Shown here: piece by piece, positions 1 to 5,637 of the stretch
Layout of the letters: every line of letters starts with the position of its first letter
Numbering within the stretch: position 1 is the first letter of the stretch
Origin: an uncultured Armatimonadota bacterium
Lineage (GTDB): Bacteria; Armatimonadota; Fimbriimonadia; Fimbriimonadales; Fimbriimonadaceae
Direction: 5' to 3'
Length of the DNA stretch: 7,870 bases
Assembly (NCBI GenBank): GCA_946478935.1
Contig: CAMLEL010000100.1
Span: 1-7,870 of the forward strand
Notes under the pieces: model-generated
The model's database searches: none
Told to the model about the DNA's origin: nothing
Seen by the model: the letters and a program-made list of their open reading frames with translations, nothing else
Position numbers and translations under genes: made by a program

Positions 1-486
1 TCATTTCAAGATGATAAGGTTGTGGCTTCCCACGGTTTCGTGCGGGACGTCACCGAAACCGTTCTGGCATCTCGGAATCTCAAGGCCAGCGAGCAGAGGT
101 TTCGCGCAGTCTGCGATTCATCATCCCGAGGCATTTACTTGACCGACGAATCCGGTCGCTGCCTATACGTGAACCGACGTGGAGTCGAGTTGTGCGGCGT
201 CGAACTTGAAAGCCTCCTGGATGAAGGCTGGCAGTCGATTATCCATCCTGACGATCTGCCCGAGGTCACCAAGCAGTGGAGTCATGCAATCGAGAGCGGA
301 CTCTCATTTGAGATGTCCTACCGATTCATCCGCCCAAACGGCTACGTGCTACCCGTCCACATCCATGCCATCCGAATTGAAATCGACGAAAAAAGCCACG
401 GTTATTTGGGCACATTCGAGGACCTCACAATGCTTCAGCACTCGACATCCTCATTCGCCGAAGCCGTTCAATTCGCGGGCCCGTAG
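1..486 (+). CDS. PAS-domain sensory protein, C-terminal part (5' end outside window)
   Basis: The reading frame is open from base 1, so the true start lies upstream; the GTG at 22 falls inside a domain and is not a credible start. The first ~20 residues (GFVRDVTET) match the end of a PAS/PAC domain, where the chain usually reads G-x-x-RDITE. A short linker with ASEQRFRAV leads into a second, complete PAS domain at about residues 35-145 of the visible part, with LTDESGRCLYVN, IHPDDLP and a PAC-like end G-Y-L-G-T-F-E-D-L-T. PAS domains sense small ligands, redox state or light and normally control an attached kinase, cyclase or regulator. Here the protein stops about 20 residues after the second PAS domain with no output domain, so any output must lie N-terminal, outside the window. 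It ends 31 bases before hisC and has no evident functional link to it. Family assignment is sure; role is unknown. Confidence 0.85.
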   Translation, partial: SFQDDKVVASHGFVRDVTETVLASRNLKASEQRFRAVCDSSSRGIYLTDESGRCLYVNRRGVELCGVELESLLDEGWQSIIHPDDLPEVTKQWSHAIESGLSFEMSYRFIRPNGYVLPVHIHAIRIEIDEKSHGYLGTFEDLTMLQHSTSSFAEAVQFAGP

Positions 487-517
487 ACCCGGTTCGCCGT
501 CTGTCAAAATGATGAGA

Positions 518-1630
518 ATGGACCCGCAAATCCGCCCGAATGTCCTTGAAATGGAGGCTTATTCGCCCGGCAAGCCGATCGCCGAGGTGAAGCGCGAACT
601 TGGCCTCAGCCGGGTTGTGAAGCTTGCAAGCAATGAAAATCCCCTTGGTCCCAGCCCCAAGGCGGTTGCCGCCCTGAAGGAGATGGCCGACGAAGCACAC
701 ATCTATCCGGATGGCGCTGCGCATGACTTCCGGGCGGCGGCTGCCAATCATTTCAATATTGCCTATGAGCAAGTGATCGTCGGAAATGGAAGCGACGAAC
801 TGATCCATTTGCTCGGACTGATCTTCTTGGCGGGGCCCGATGACGAAATGATCGTCGGAAATCCATCGTTTGTGCGATATGACGCCGCCGCCCACCTCGC
901 TGGATCCACCTTGATTCGGATCCCCTTGGACGCCGCCTACCGTCATGACCTGGATGCGATGCTCGGTGCGGTCACGGAGAGAACGAAGCTGATGTTTGTG
1001 GCGAATCCGAATAATCCAACGGGCACCATTGTCACGAAGTCCGAGTTGGACCAATTGGTGGCGAATCTGCCCCGGCACGTGACGCTGGTGCTTGATGAAG
1101 CCTACTTCGAGTTTGCCAAGGATCAGCCAGATTATCCCGACTCAGCTGACTACATTCGTCAAGGAGCGAATGTGGTGGGCTTGCGCACGTTTTCCAAGTC
1201 CTACGGGCTCGCAGGAATTCGCCTGGGCTATGGATTCGCTCCGATCAAGATTGCCGACGCAATCCATCGGGCACGAGAACCCTTCAACGTCAACTCCCTC
1301 GCCCAAGTTGCCGGCATTGCCGCCCTGGAGGATGAGGAGCATGTTGCACGGACGGTGGAGAACAACCGGCGAGGGCTTCAACGCCTCGCCGGCGTCTTTG
1401 AGCAACTGGGCGCAAAACCATCCCCGAGCTTTGCGAACTTTGTCTTTGCAGACCTCGGCAGACCAGCCCGTCCAGTTTTCCAGGCTCTGCTGGAACGTGG
1501 CGTCATCGTCCGGCCTGGCGATGTGTTCGGTGCACCAAATTGCCTGCGGGTAAGTGTTGGCACCGAAGAGGAGATTGAGATTTTTGTGGAAGCGATTGAA
1601 TCGGTAATGAAGGAAGCTGTGTCGGCATGA
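518..1630 (+). CDS. hisC: Histidinol-phosphate aminotransferase (PLP, aminotransferase class I/II)
   Basis: PLP enzyme that swaps the amino group between glutamate and imidazole-acetol phosphate in histidine synthesis; HisC homologues often also transaminate phenylpyruvate, 4-hydroxyphenylpyruvate or prephenate. From ATG 518 it is 370 residues, close to the family's usual ~350-370. Landmarks: SPGKP near the N-terminus, KLASNENPLGPSP (35-47), YPDG (63-66), GNGSDEL (89-95), NPNNPTG (163-169), DEAY (193-196), and the PLP-binding Lys227 in TFSKSYGLAGIRLGY, with Arg235 after it. The C-terminus has the usual V-R-P-G and LRVSVGT motifs. ATGs at 509, 512 and 518 are all in frame and none has a clear Shine-Dalgarno; I favour 518 because a CAAAAT box ends 7 bases before it, the same spacing as TAAAAT before 5638. 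The longer frame back to 179 overlaps the PAS gene and is not credible. The stop overlaps the aroF start, so the enzyme may serve Phe/Tyr synthesis as well as histidine. Confidence 0.93.
   Translation: MDPQIRPNVLEMEAYSPGKPIAEVKRELGLSRVVKLASNENPLGPSPKAVAALKEMADEAHIYPDGAAHDFRAAAANHFNIAYEQVIVGNGSDELIHLLGLIFLAGPDDEMIVGNPSFVRYDAAAHLAGSTLIRIPLDAAYRHDLDAMLGAVTERTKLMFVANPNNPTGTIVTKSELDQLVANLPRHVTLVLDEAYFEFAKDQPDYPDSADYIRQGANVVGLRTFSKSYGLAGIRLGYGFAPIKIADAIHRAREPFNVNSLAQVAGIAALEDEEHVARTVENNRRGLQRLAGVFEQLGAKPSPSFANFVFADLGRPARPVFQALLERGVIVRPGDVFGAPNCLRVSVGTEEEIEIFVEAIESVMKEAVSA
1610..1616 (+). promoter_or_regulatory. Ribosome binding site for aroF
   Basis: AAGGAAG lies inside the end of hisC, 10 bases before the ATG at 1627. 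It supports translation of aroF from the ATGA overlap with the hisC stop. Confidence 0.5.
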
Positions 1631-2085
1631 TCATTGTGATGCGCAGCGGCGCGGATCGTGTCCAAGTTGAGGCTGTTTCGGACCGCCTGATCCAGATGGG
1701 TTACAAGACCAATCCGATTTTTGGCGTGGAGAAGTCCATTGTCTGCGCAATCGGAGTTCCCGAATACGACAAGTTGGAAGCTGCGGACCAACTCAGGAGC
1801 CTTGATGGTGTCGACGACGTCGTGTTCATCTCGAAGCCCTACAAGTTCGTTGCCAAAGAGCTCCGGCCCAAGACCGTTGTCGATGTCGGAGGGGTGAAAA
1901 TCGGAGGTGACGAGGTCGTGATGATGGCCGGGCCCTGCACGGTGGAGAGCGAGCGTCAACTTCTGCAAACGGCTGAGGCGGTCGCACGAGCAGGCGCGAA
2001 AATCTTGCGAGGTGGCGCTTATAAGCCCGCCAAAGTAATCCTCCGTGCCCGTACCGAAGGTCGATGGGAAGTTCTCGCCGTCTGA
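1627..2085 (+). CDS. aroF: 3-deoxy-7-phosphoheptulonate (DAHP) synthase, type I-beta, 3'-truncated
   Basis: DAHP synthase joins phosphoenolpyruvate and erythrose-4-phosphate in the first step of the shikimate pathway. Residues 1-~70 (MIIVMRSGA ... VVFISKPYKFVAKE) match the ferredoxin-like N-terminal regulatory domain that mediates Phe/Tyr feedback in the Thermotoga-type enzymes. Residues ~95-134 start the catalytic barrel: MMAGPCTVES (99-108) and ILRGGAYKP (126-134) are hallmark motifs. Family members are about 340 residues and continue KPRTSPYSFQG; here the match stops after Pro134 (base 2028) and 18 unrelated residues follow before a TGA. Most of the (beta/alpha)8 barrel, including the later metal and phosphate ligands, is absent, so the product cannot be an active synthase. 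It overlaps hisC by ATGA, indicating coupled expression. Beyond the break the DNA belongs to an ABC ATPase gene. Identity is sure; whether the truncation is biological or an assembly artefact cannot be decided here. Confidence 0.9.
   Translation: MIIVMRSGADRVQVEAVSDRLIQMGYKTNPIFGVEKSIVCAIGVPEYDKLEAADQLRSLDGVDDVVFISKPYKFVAKELRPKTVVDVGGVKIGGDEVVMMAGPCTVESERQLLQTAEAVARAGAKILRGGAYKPAKVILRARTEGRWEVLAV
2029..2069 (+). other. Chimeric junction between aroF and an ABC transporter ATPase gene
   Basis: Left of this interval the frame-1 translation is DAHP synthase up to GGAYKP. Right of it the frame-3 translation is the end of an ABC nucleotide-binding domain (RRLSELCDRVTVLRRGRVV, normally preceded by an ISH switch-loop motif). 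In between, frame 1 reads VILRARTEGR, which vaguely resembles the VIRxLxxEGR helix found just before that switch loop, so the break could be close to 2030 with a further small frameshift near 2062-2070. Neither gene's missing part occurs elsewhere in the window. Confidence 0.8.
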
Positions 2086-2909
2086 GCGAACTGTGCGATC
2101 GAGTCACCGTCTTGCGCCGGGGCCGTGTCGTTGCATCCGCCGAGATGGCGGGTACGACTTCCGATCAATTGGCGGAATGGATGGTTGGGGACCTGCCGCC
2201 GACCCTTCAAAAGCCTGATTTGAAAGCCGGTGAAAACATCCTCGTCTTCGATCAGGTTTGGGCCAAAGGCGAGCGTGGCGAAGATGCCCTGAGGGGCATA
2301 AACCTAAACCTTCGCCAAGGTGAAATCCTGGGCATCGGAGGAGTCGATGGAAATGGCCAAGTCGAATTGGCGGAAGTCGCTGCAGGTATTCGAGACGCTG
2401 ATAGGGGCAAGATCGAGCGGCCAAACTCCGTGGCCTACATTCCACAAGATCGCCAAGCGGATGGGTTGGTTCTGTCGATGGACATCTTGGACAATGTGCT
2501 CCTGGGTGGTTATCGTCAGCCGCGCTTCTCTCGCGGACCACTAATCGAGATTGGCAAGGCGAAGGCGTGGGCAACCGACCTGATCGGAAGATTCGACATT
2601 CGGGCAGAGGGACCCTCAACCCAGGTTGGGAATCTGAGTGGGGGCAACCAGCAAAAGGTGGTAGTCAGTCGAGCCTTGGACGAAGCGCCGGACCTGCTGG
2701 TGGCGGTTAACCCTACGCGTGGGCTGGATATTCGGGCGACGGAGTTTGTTCAGCGCCAGATACTCGAAGCAAGATCGAACGGAAGCGCCGTTCTCTTAAT
2801 CAGCACCGATCTCGATGAACTTGCTTTGCTTGCCGACCGAACTCAATTTCTTTCCCGTGGAACTTTGCAGGAAGCGACCGATGCCGCAAGCCTGTTCGGT
2901 GGGCAATGA
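2064..2909 (+). CDS. BMP/nucleoside-type ABC transporter ATPase, 5'-truncated (C-terminal half)
   Basis: Surviving C-terminal half of a two-domain ATPase of the sugar/nucleoside ABC class (YufO/NupO-like, normally about 500 residues), which would energise uptake through the two permeases downstream. Residues ~3-45 are the tail of the first domain (LSELCDRVTVLRRGRVV, then W-M-V-G-D). Residues ~57-281 are the second domain: degenerate Walker A GVDGNGQ (93-99), YIPQDR (125-130), signature LSGGNQQK (191-198), Walker B/D-loop region LLVAVNPTRGLD (211-222) and switch region LLISTDLDEL (244-253). A degenerate second site is normal in this family, where the canonical ATP site is in the first domain. 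Here nearly all of that first domain is lost at the aroF junction, so the protein as read should not work alone. ATG 2064 is simply the first start in frame; GAAGG sits only 3 bases before it. The stop overlaps the next gene by ATGA. Confidence 0.88.
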   Translation: MGSSRRLSELCDRVTVLRRGRVVASAEMAGTTSDQLAEWMVGDLPPTLQKPDLKAGENILVFDQVWAKGERGEDALRGINLNLRQGEILGIGGVDGNGQVELAEVAAGIRDADRGKIERPNSVAYIPQDRQADGLVLSMDILDNVLLGGYRQPRFSRGPLIEIGKAKAWATDLIGRFDIRAEGPSTQVGNLSGGNQQKVVVSRALDEAPDLLVAVNPTRGLDIRATEFVQRQILEARSNGSAVLLISTDLDELALLADRTQFLSRGTLQEATDAASLFGGQ

Positions 2910-3931
2910 ATAAGCGGACGATTGTATTCGGCTTCCTAACGATATTCTCGCTTGCATTTCTCCTAATGCTCACGCTCGCCGTGCTTACGCCCAATCCGGT
3001 GGAATCTGGTCGGCTCTTGGCGATCGGTGCTTTTGGCAGCGAACTTGGCATCACCCGAACCCTGGTCAAGTGGATACCGCTTACGCTTGCCGGACTGGGC
3101 ATGGCGCTGGCATGGCGAGGTGGCATGTACAACATCGGCGGGGAAGGTCAGTTCGTGGTGGGCGGTGTGGCGGGCGCCGCAGTGGCGATTCCGCTTTTGG
3201 ATGCAAATCTCGCGTGGTACTTGTTCGGCCCATTGATCTTGGCGGTTTCCTTTGTTTCCGGCGGGTTATGGGGTTGGATTGCCGGTTGGCTGTTCGTTAA
3301 GCGCAGCGTGGAAGTGGTGATTTCCACCATCCTCATGAACTTCGTCGCCATTCAAGTAATGGAGTTCTTGGTGTCGGGGCCGATGCGGGAACGGTCTGGC
3401 AAGCTGCCCCAAACGGATAGGTTGCCGAACGCTTCCGCGTTGCCAAAGTTCAATCCCAGCTATGACCTGCACTTTGGGGTTTTCGTTGCGATCGTCGCCG
3501 TTGCGCTCGTGTTTGTGTATCTGAAGTACGCCAAGTCCGGATTCGAACTTCGAGTCGCGGGAGAAAACCCGAGGGCGGCGAGGGCCAATGGAATCGATGC
3601 CAACCGGGCGCGACTGCGCGCCATGTCGCTATCGGGCGGGTTATGCGGCTTGGCGGGCGGCGTCGAATACCTTGGTCTGACGCAGCAATTGGGGCAGGGA
3701 TTCGATCAAAACTGGGGCTTTTTGGCTATACCGGTTGCGCTTTTGGCCGGTTTAAACCCTTTATTAGTAGCGGTTAGCGCTTTGTACTTTGCGGCCATCC
3801 TCGGTGGCTCCAAAAACTTGGCCGGGTTTACGGCCGACGGCACCGTGCTCATTTACATCGTTCAAGCCACGGCCGTGTTCATCTTGGTTGGCCTTGCCCG
3901 GTTCCGGGCAATCGAGAGGGCGCGGGCATGA
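2906..3931 (+). CDS. ABC transporter permease, NupP-like (BPD_transp_2 family)
   Basis: Inner-membrane permease of a BMP-type ABC importer, a group that in characterised members carries purine/pyrimidine nucleosides. The 341 residues hold about nine hydrophobic segments, roughly at 7-28, 54-70, 82-97, 104-130, 136-155, 189-206, 243-258, 271-300 and 312-332. Family signatures are GGMYNIGGEGQFVVGG (72-87), the cytoplasmic loop VAGENPRAARANGI (217-230) that faces the ATPase, and LSGGLCGLAGGVEYLG (242-257). The ATG overlaps the ATPase stop (ATGA) and the TGA overlaps the next permease start, so ATPase and both permeases are translationally coupled. Fold and family are clear; the substrate is inferred from family only. 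No substrate-binding lipoprotein gene is present in the window. Confidence 0.92.
   Translation: MNKRTIVFGFLTIFSLAFLLMLTLAVLTPNPVESGRLLAIGAFGSELGITRTLVKWIPLTLAGLGMALAWRGGMYNIGGEGQFVVGGVAGAAVAIPLLDANLAWYLFGPLILAVSFVSGGLWGWIAGWLFVKRSVEVVISTILMNFVAIQVMEFLVSGPMRERSGKLPQTDRLPNASALPKFNPSYDLHFGVFVAIVAVALVFVYLKYAKSGFELRVAGENPRAARANGIDANRARLRAMSLSGGLCGLAGGVEYLGLTQQLGQGFDQNWGFLAIPVALLAGLNPLLVAVSALYFAAILGGSKNLAGFTADGTVLIYIVQATAVFILVGLARFRAIERARA
3914..3920 (+). promoter_or_regulatory. Ribosome binding site for the second permease
   Basis: GAGAGGG ends 7 bases before ATG 3928, inside the end of the first permease gene. It fixes the start of the second permease at the ATGA overlap. The same heptamer precedes the TTG at 7549. 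Confidence 0.5.
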
Positions 3932-4797
3932 GTTTGGACCTTACTTTTCTGCTGATTCTGAGCGTGCCCTTGATCTTGGCGGCGGTCGGGGAAACGATCG
4001 GTCAGCGAAGCGGTGTGCTGAACATCGGGCTCGAGGGGATGATGCTCGTCGGGGCGTTCGTCGGATTCGCGGTTGGGATCAAGTCAGGGTCGGTACTGGC
4101 GGCGACGGGCGCGGCGACTGCCGCTGGGCTCGTATTGGCGTCGATTTCAGCATTTTTCGTCATTAGGCTGGAATCGGATCAAGTGGTGGTTGGAACCGCT
4201 GTCAACCTGTTTGCGCTGGGTTCAACCGGACTGGCATTCCGACGGATGTTCGGTCAATCGCCGACACTCGGCACGTTGCCCACAGTTCCGAAGTTGGCCG
4301 GAGTCGATCTGTTTGTGCCCCTGGCGCTGATTGTGACGGTTCTTGCTTGGTGGCTCCTGGCAAAAACGCGCTGGGGATTGGCGATTCGGGCGAGCGGCGA
4401 GTACCCGCAGGCGGTGGAGGCTTCCGGCTTTTCGGTGACCCGGTTGCGAATCGGCGCCCTCATGATCGGCGGGGCTTTGGCAGGTTTGGCGGGATGTCAC
4501 CTAACCCTAGGAGTAGCAGGAAGCTTTGCGGAAGGCATGACGGCCGGCCGCGGATTTTTGGCCATTGCCCTGGTGACATTTGGTCGGTGGCAACCGCATT
4601 TGGCGGCGCTTGCCGCCGTGCTTTTGGGCTATGCCCAGTCCTTGCAGTACAGCTTGCAGGGTAAGAAAGTGTTTGGAGTCGAGATTCCTTCCCAGTTGTG
4701 GCTGGCCCTCCCCTACGTCCTGGCTCTGGTTGTGTTGGTCCTGGTAGGATCGGGGGCGCCGAGTCCTAAAGCCTTGGGTCGGCCGTATGAAAGATAG
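3928..4797 (+). CDS. ABC transporter permease, NupQ-like (BPD_transp_2 family)
   Basis: Second membrane subunit of the same importer, expected to pair with the upstream permease as a heterodimer. The 289 residues contain about eight hydrophobic stretches, including 5-22, 34-50, 56-79, 88-104, 127-144, 175-196, 208-240 and 257-275. Signatures typical of this subunit are QRSGVLNIGLEGMMLVGAF (26-44), the ATPase-facing loop IRASGEYPQAVEASG (153-167) and IGGALAGLAGCHLTLG (180-195). It is shorter than its partner and lacks the long first periplasmic stretch, as is usual for NupQ/YufQ relative to NupP/YufP. A 4-base overlap joins it to the preceding gene and only 2 bases separate its stop from the tandem PTPS gene, so all four genes probably lie on one transcript. 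Substrate is inferred from family only. Confidence 0.92.
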   Translation: MSLDLTFLLILSVPLILAAVGETIGQRSGVLNIGLEGMMLVGAFVGFAVGIKSGSVLAATGAATAAGLVLASISAFFVIRLESDQVVVGTAVNLFALGSTGLAFRRMFGQSPTLGTLPTVPKLAGVDLFVPLALIVTVLAWWLLAKTRWGLAIRASGEYPQAVEASGFSVTRLRIGALMIGGALAGLAGCHLTLGVAGSFAEGMTAGRGFLAIALVTFGRWQPHLAALAAVLLGYAQSLQYSLQGKKVFGVEIPSQLWLALPYVLALVVLVLVGSGAPSPKALGRPYER

Positions 4798-4799
4798 AC

Positions 4800-5627
4800 A
4801 TGAGTTCGATGGTCCGAATGACTCGGCGCGTTACGTTCAGCAGTGGACATCGCTACTGGATGGATTCGCTCTCCGACGGTGAGAACCGTGAGTTGTTTGG
4901 CCCTTGGGCAAGTCGCTTCAATCACGGCCACAACTATGTGTTGGAAGTGACGGTGGAAGGGCCCATTGAGCCCAGCACCGGCATGGTTGTGAACATCAAA
5001 CGGATCGACGACTTGCTCCGACAGCATGTGGTCAGTCAATTCGATCAGCGGAGCATCAACGATGAGATCGAGGAGTTTCAGGATCGTGCCCCGAGCCTTG
5101 AGAACTTGATGGCCTATATCTGGGAGATATTGAACCGAGATGGAGTCTTGCCTGACAACTGCAAGCTGGTGAGTCTTAAGTTGGAAGAAATGCCTGGATT
5201 CTACGGAGAACTGAATTCAACCATGACGCTGACCCGAACGTACGAATTTGCGGCTTCCCATCGACTGGACAGCCCATTCCTAGATGAGCAATCAAACCTG
5301 GATCTGTTTGGAAAGTGCAACAACCCGGCCGGACATGGGCACAACTTTGTGCTTGAGGTGACGATTCAGGGTGAGCCGCAAGAGCGAACCGGAATGATTG
5401 CCGACCTTGCGGAGATCGATGAGATCGTGAACCGTGAAGTTGTGGATCGATACGATCACAAGAATATGAACGAGGACATTCCCGAGTTTGCGGGCAAGGT
5501 CACCACCAGCGAAATCGTGGTTCAGGAAATCTTTCGAAGGTTGGACGGAAAATTGCCAGCCAAGTTGGCGCGTGTCCGACTTTGGGAAACGGCCCGCAAT
5601 ATGTTCGAAGTGAGCGCTCCGGGCTAA
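4800..5627 (+). CDS. Tandem 6-pyruvoyl-tetrahydropterin synthase / QueD-family protein
   Basis: Two complete PTPS-fold domains in one 275-residue chain, about twice the usual length. PTPS enzymes act on 7,8-dihydroneopterin triphosphate, a GTP-derived pterin, to give 6-pyruvoyl-tetrahydropterin (PTPS) or 6-carboxy-tetrahydropterin (QueD, for queuosine/deazapurines). Domain 2 (~142-275) looks active: zinc ligands H154, H179, H181; nucleophile Cys173 in GKCNNPAGHGHN; the Asp219-His220 pair in YDHKN; pterin-anchoring Glu263. Its Cys-X5-HGH spacing is the eukaryotic PTPS type rather than the Cys-X3-HGH of E. coli QueD. Domain 1 (~5-138) keeps H17, H42, H44, Asp82 and Glu130, but Trp36 sits where the Cys should be and Gln83 replaces the His, so it is probably non-catalytic. 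Both halves contain HGHN(Y/F)VLEVT, pointing to an internal duplication. The start is 2 bases after the permease stop, with only a weak AAAGA upstream; in-frame ATGs at 4809 and 4818 are alternatives. The exact product is uncertain. Confidence 0.88.
   Translation: MSSMVRMTRRVTFSSGHRYWMDSLSDGENRELFGPWASRFNHGHNYVLEVTVEGPIEPSTGMVVNIKRIDDLLRQHVVSQFDQRSINDEIEEFQDRAPSLENLMAYIWEILNRDGVLPDNCKLVSLKLEEMPGFYGELNSTMTLTRTYEFAASHRLDSPFLDEQSNLDLFGKCNNPAGHGHNFVLEVTIQGEPQERTGMIADLAEIDEIVNREVVDRYDHKNMNEDIPEFAGKVTTSEIVVQEIFRRLDGKLPAKLARVRLWETARNMFEVSAPG
4923..5363 (+). repeat. Diverged internal duplication inside the tandem PTPS gene
   Basis: Bases 4923-4952 and 5334-5363 encode HGHNYVLEVT and HGHNFVLEVT, identical at 9 of 10 residues and still largely alike in nucleotides. 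They occupy equivalent places in the two PTPS domains and mark the best-conserved part of an old in-gene duplication or fusion; the flanking sequence is much more diverged. Confidence 0.7.
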
Positions 5628-5630
5628 AAT
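5625..5630 (+). promoter_or_regulatory. Possible -10 box of a leaderless promoter before the first GT9 gene
   Basis: TAAAAT begins in the stop codon of the PTPS gene and ends 7 bases before ATG 5638. A sigma-70-type -10 box here would start transcription at or next to the A of the ATG. No Shine-Dalgarno is seen before this start, which fits a leaderless transcript. A -35 element is weak at best (a GTTCGA near 5603). This is inference from a short motif. Confidence 0.35.
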
Positions 5631-5637
5631 TCAGAGC

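Noticed and set aside
179..517. Extension of the hisC frame back to ATG 179
   Set aside because: It overlaps the PAS coding region in another frame, has low-complexity Ser/Pro-rich content and does not match HisC; the homology begins around 518.
425..1078. 217-residue minus-strand frame opposite hisC
   Set aside because: Antisense shadow of a clearly conserved coding region; its product has no recognisable features.
2104..2619. 171-residue minus-strand frame opposite the ABC ATPase
   Set aside because: Pro/Arg/Cys-rich shadow of the conserved ATPase reading frame.
2211..2909. Degenerate Walker A and switch region in the ATPase taken as loss of function
   Set aside because: A degenerate second nucleotide site is normal in this ABC subfamily; the real defect is the missing first domain.
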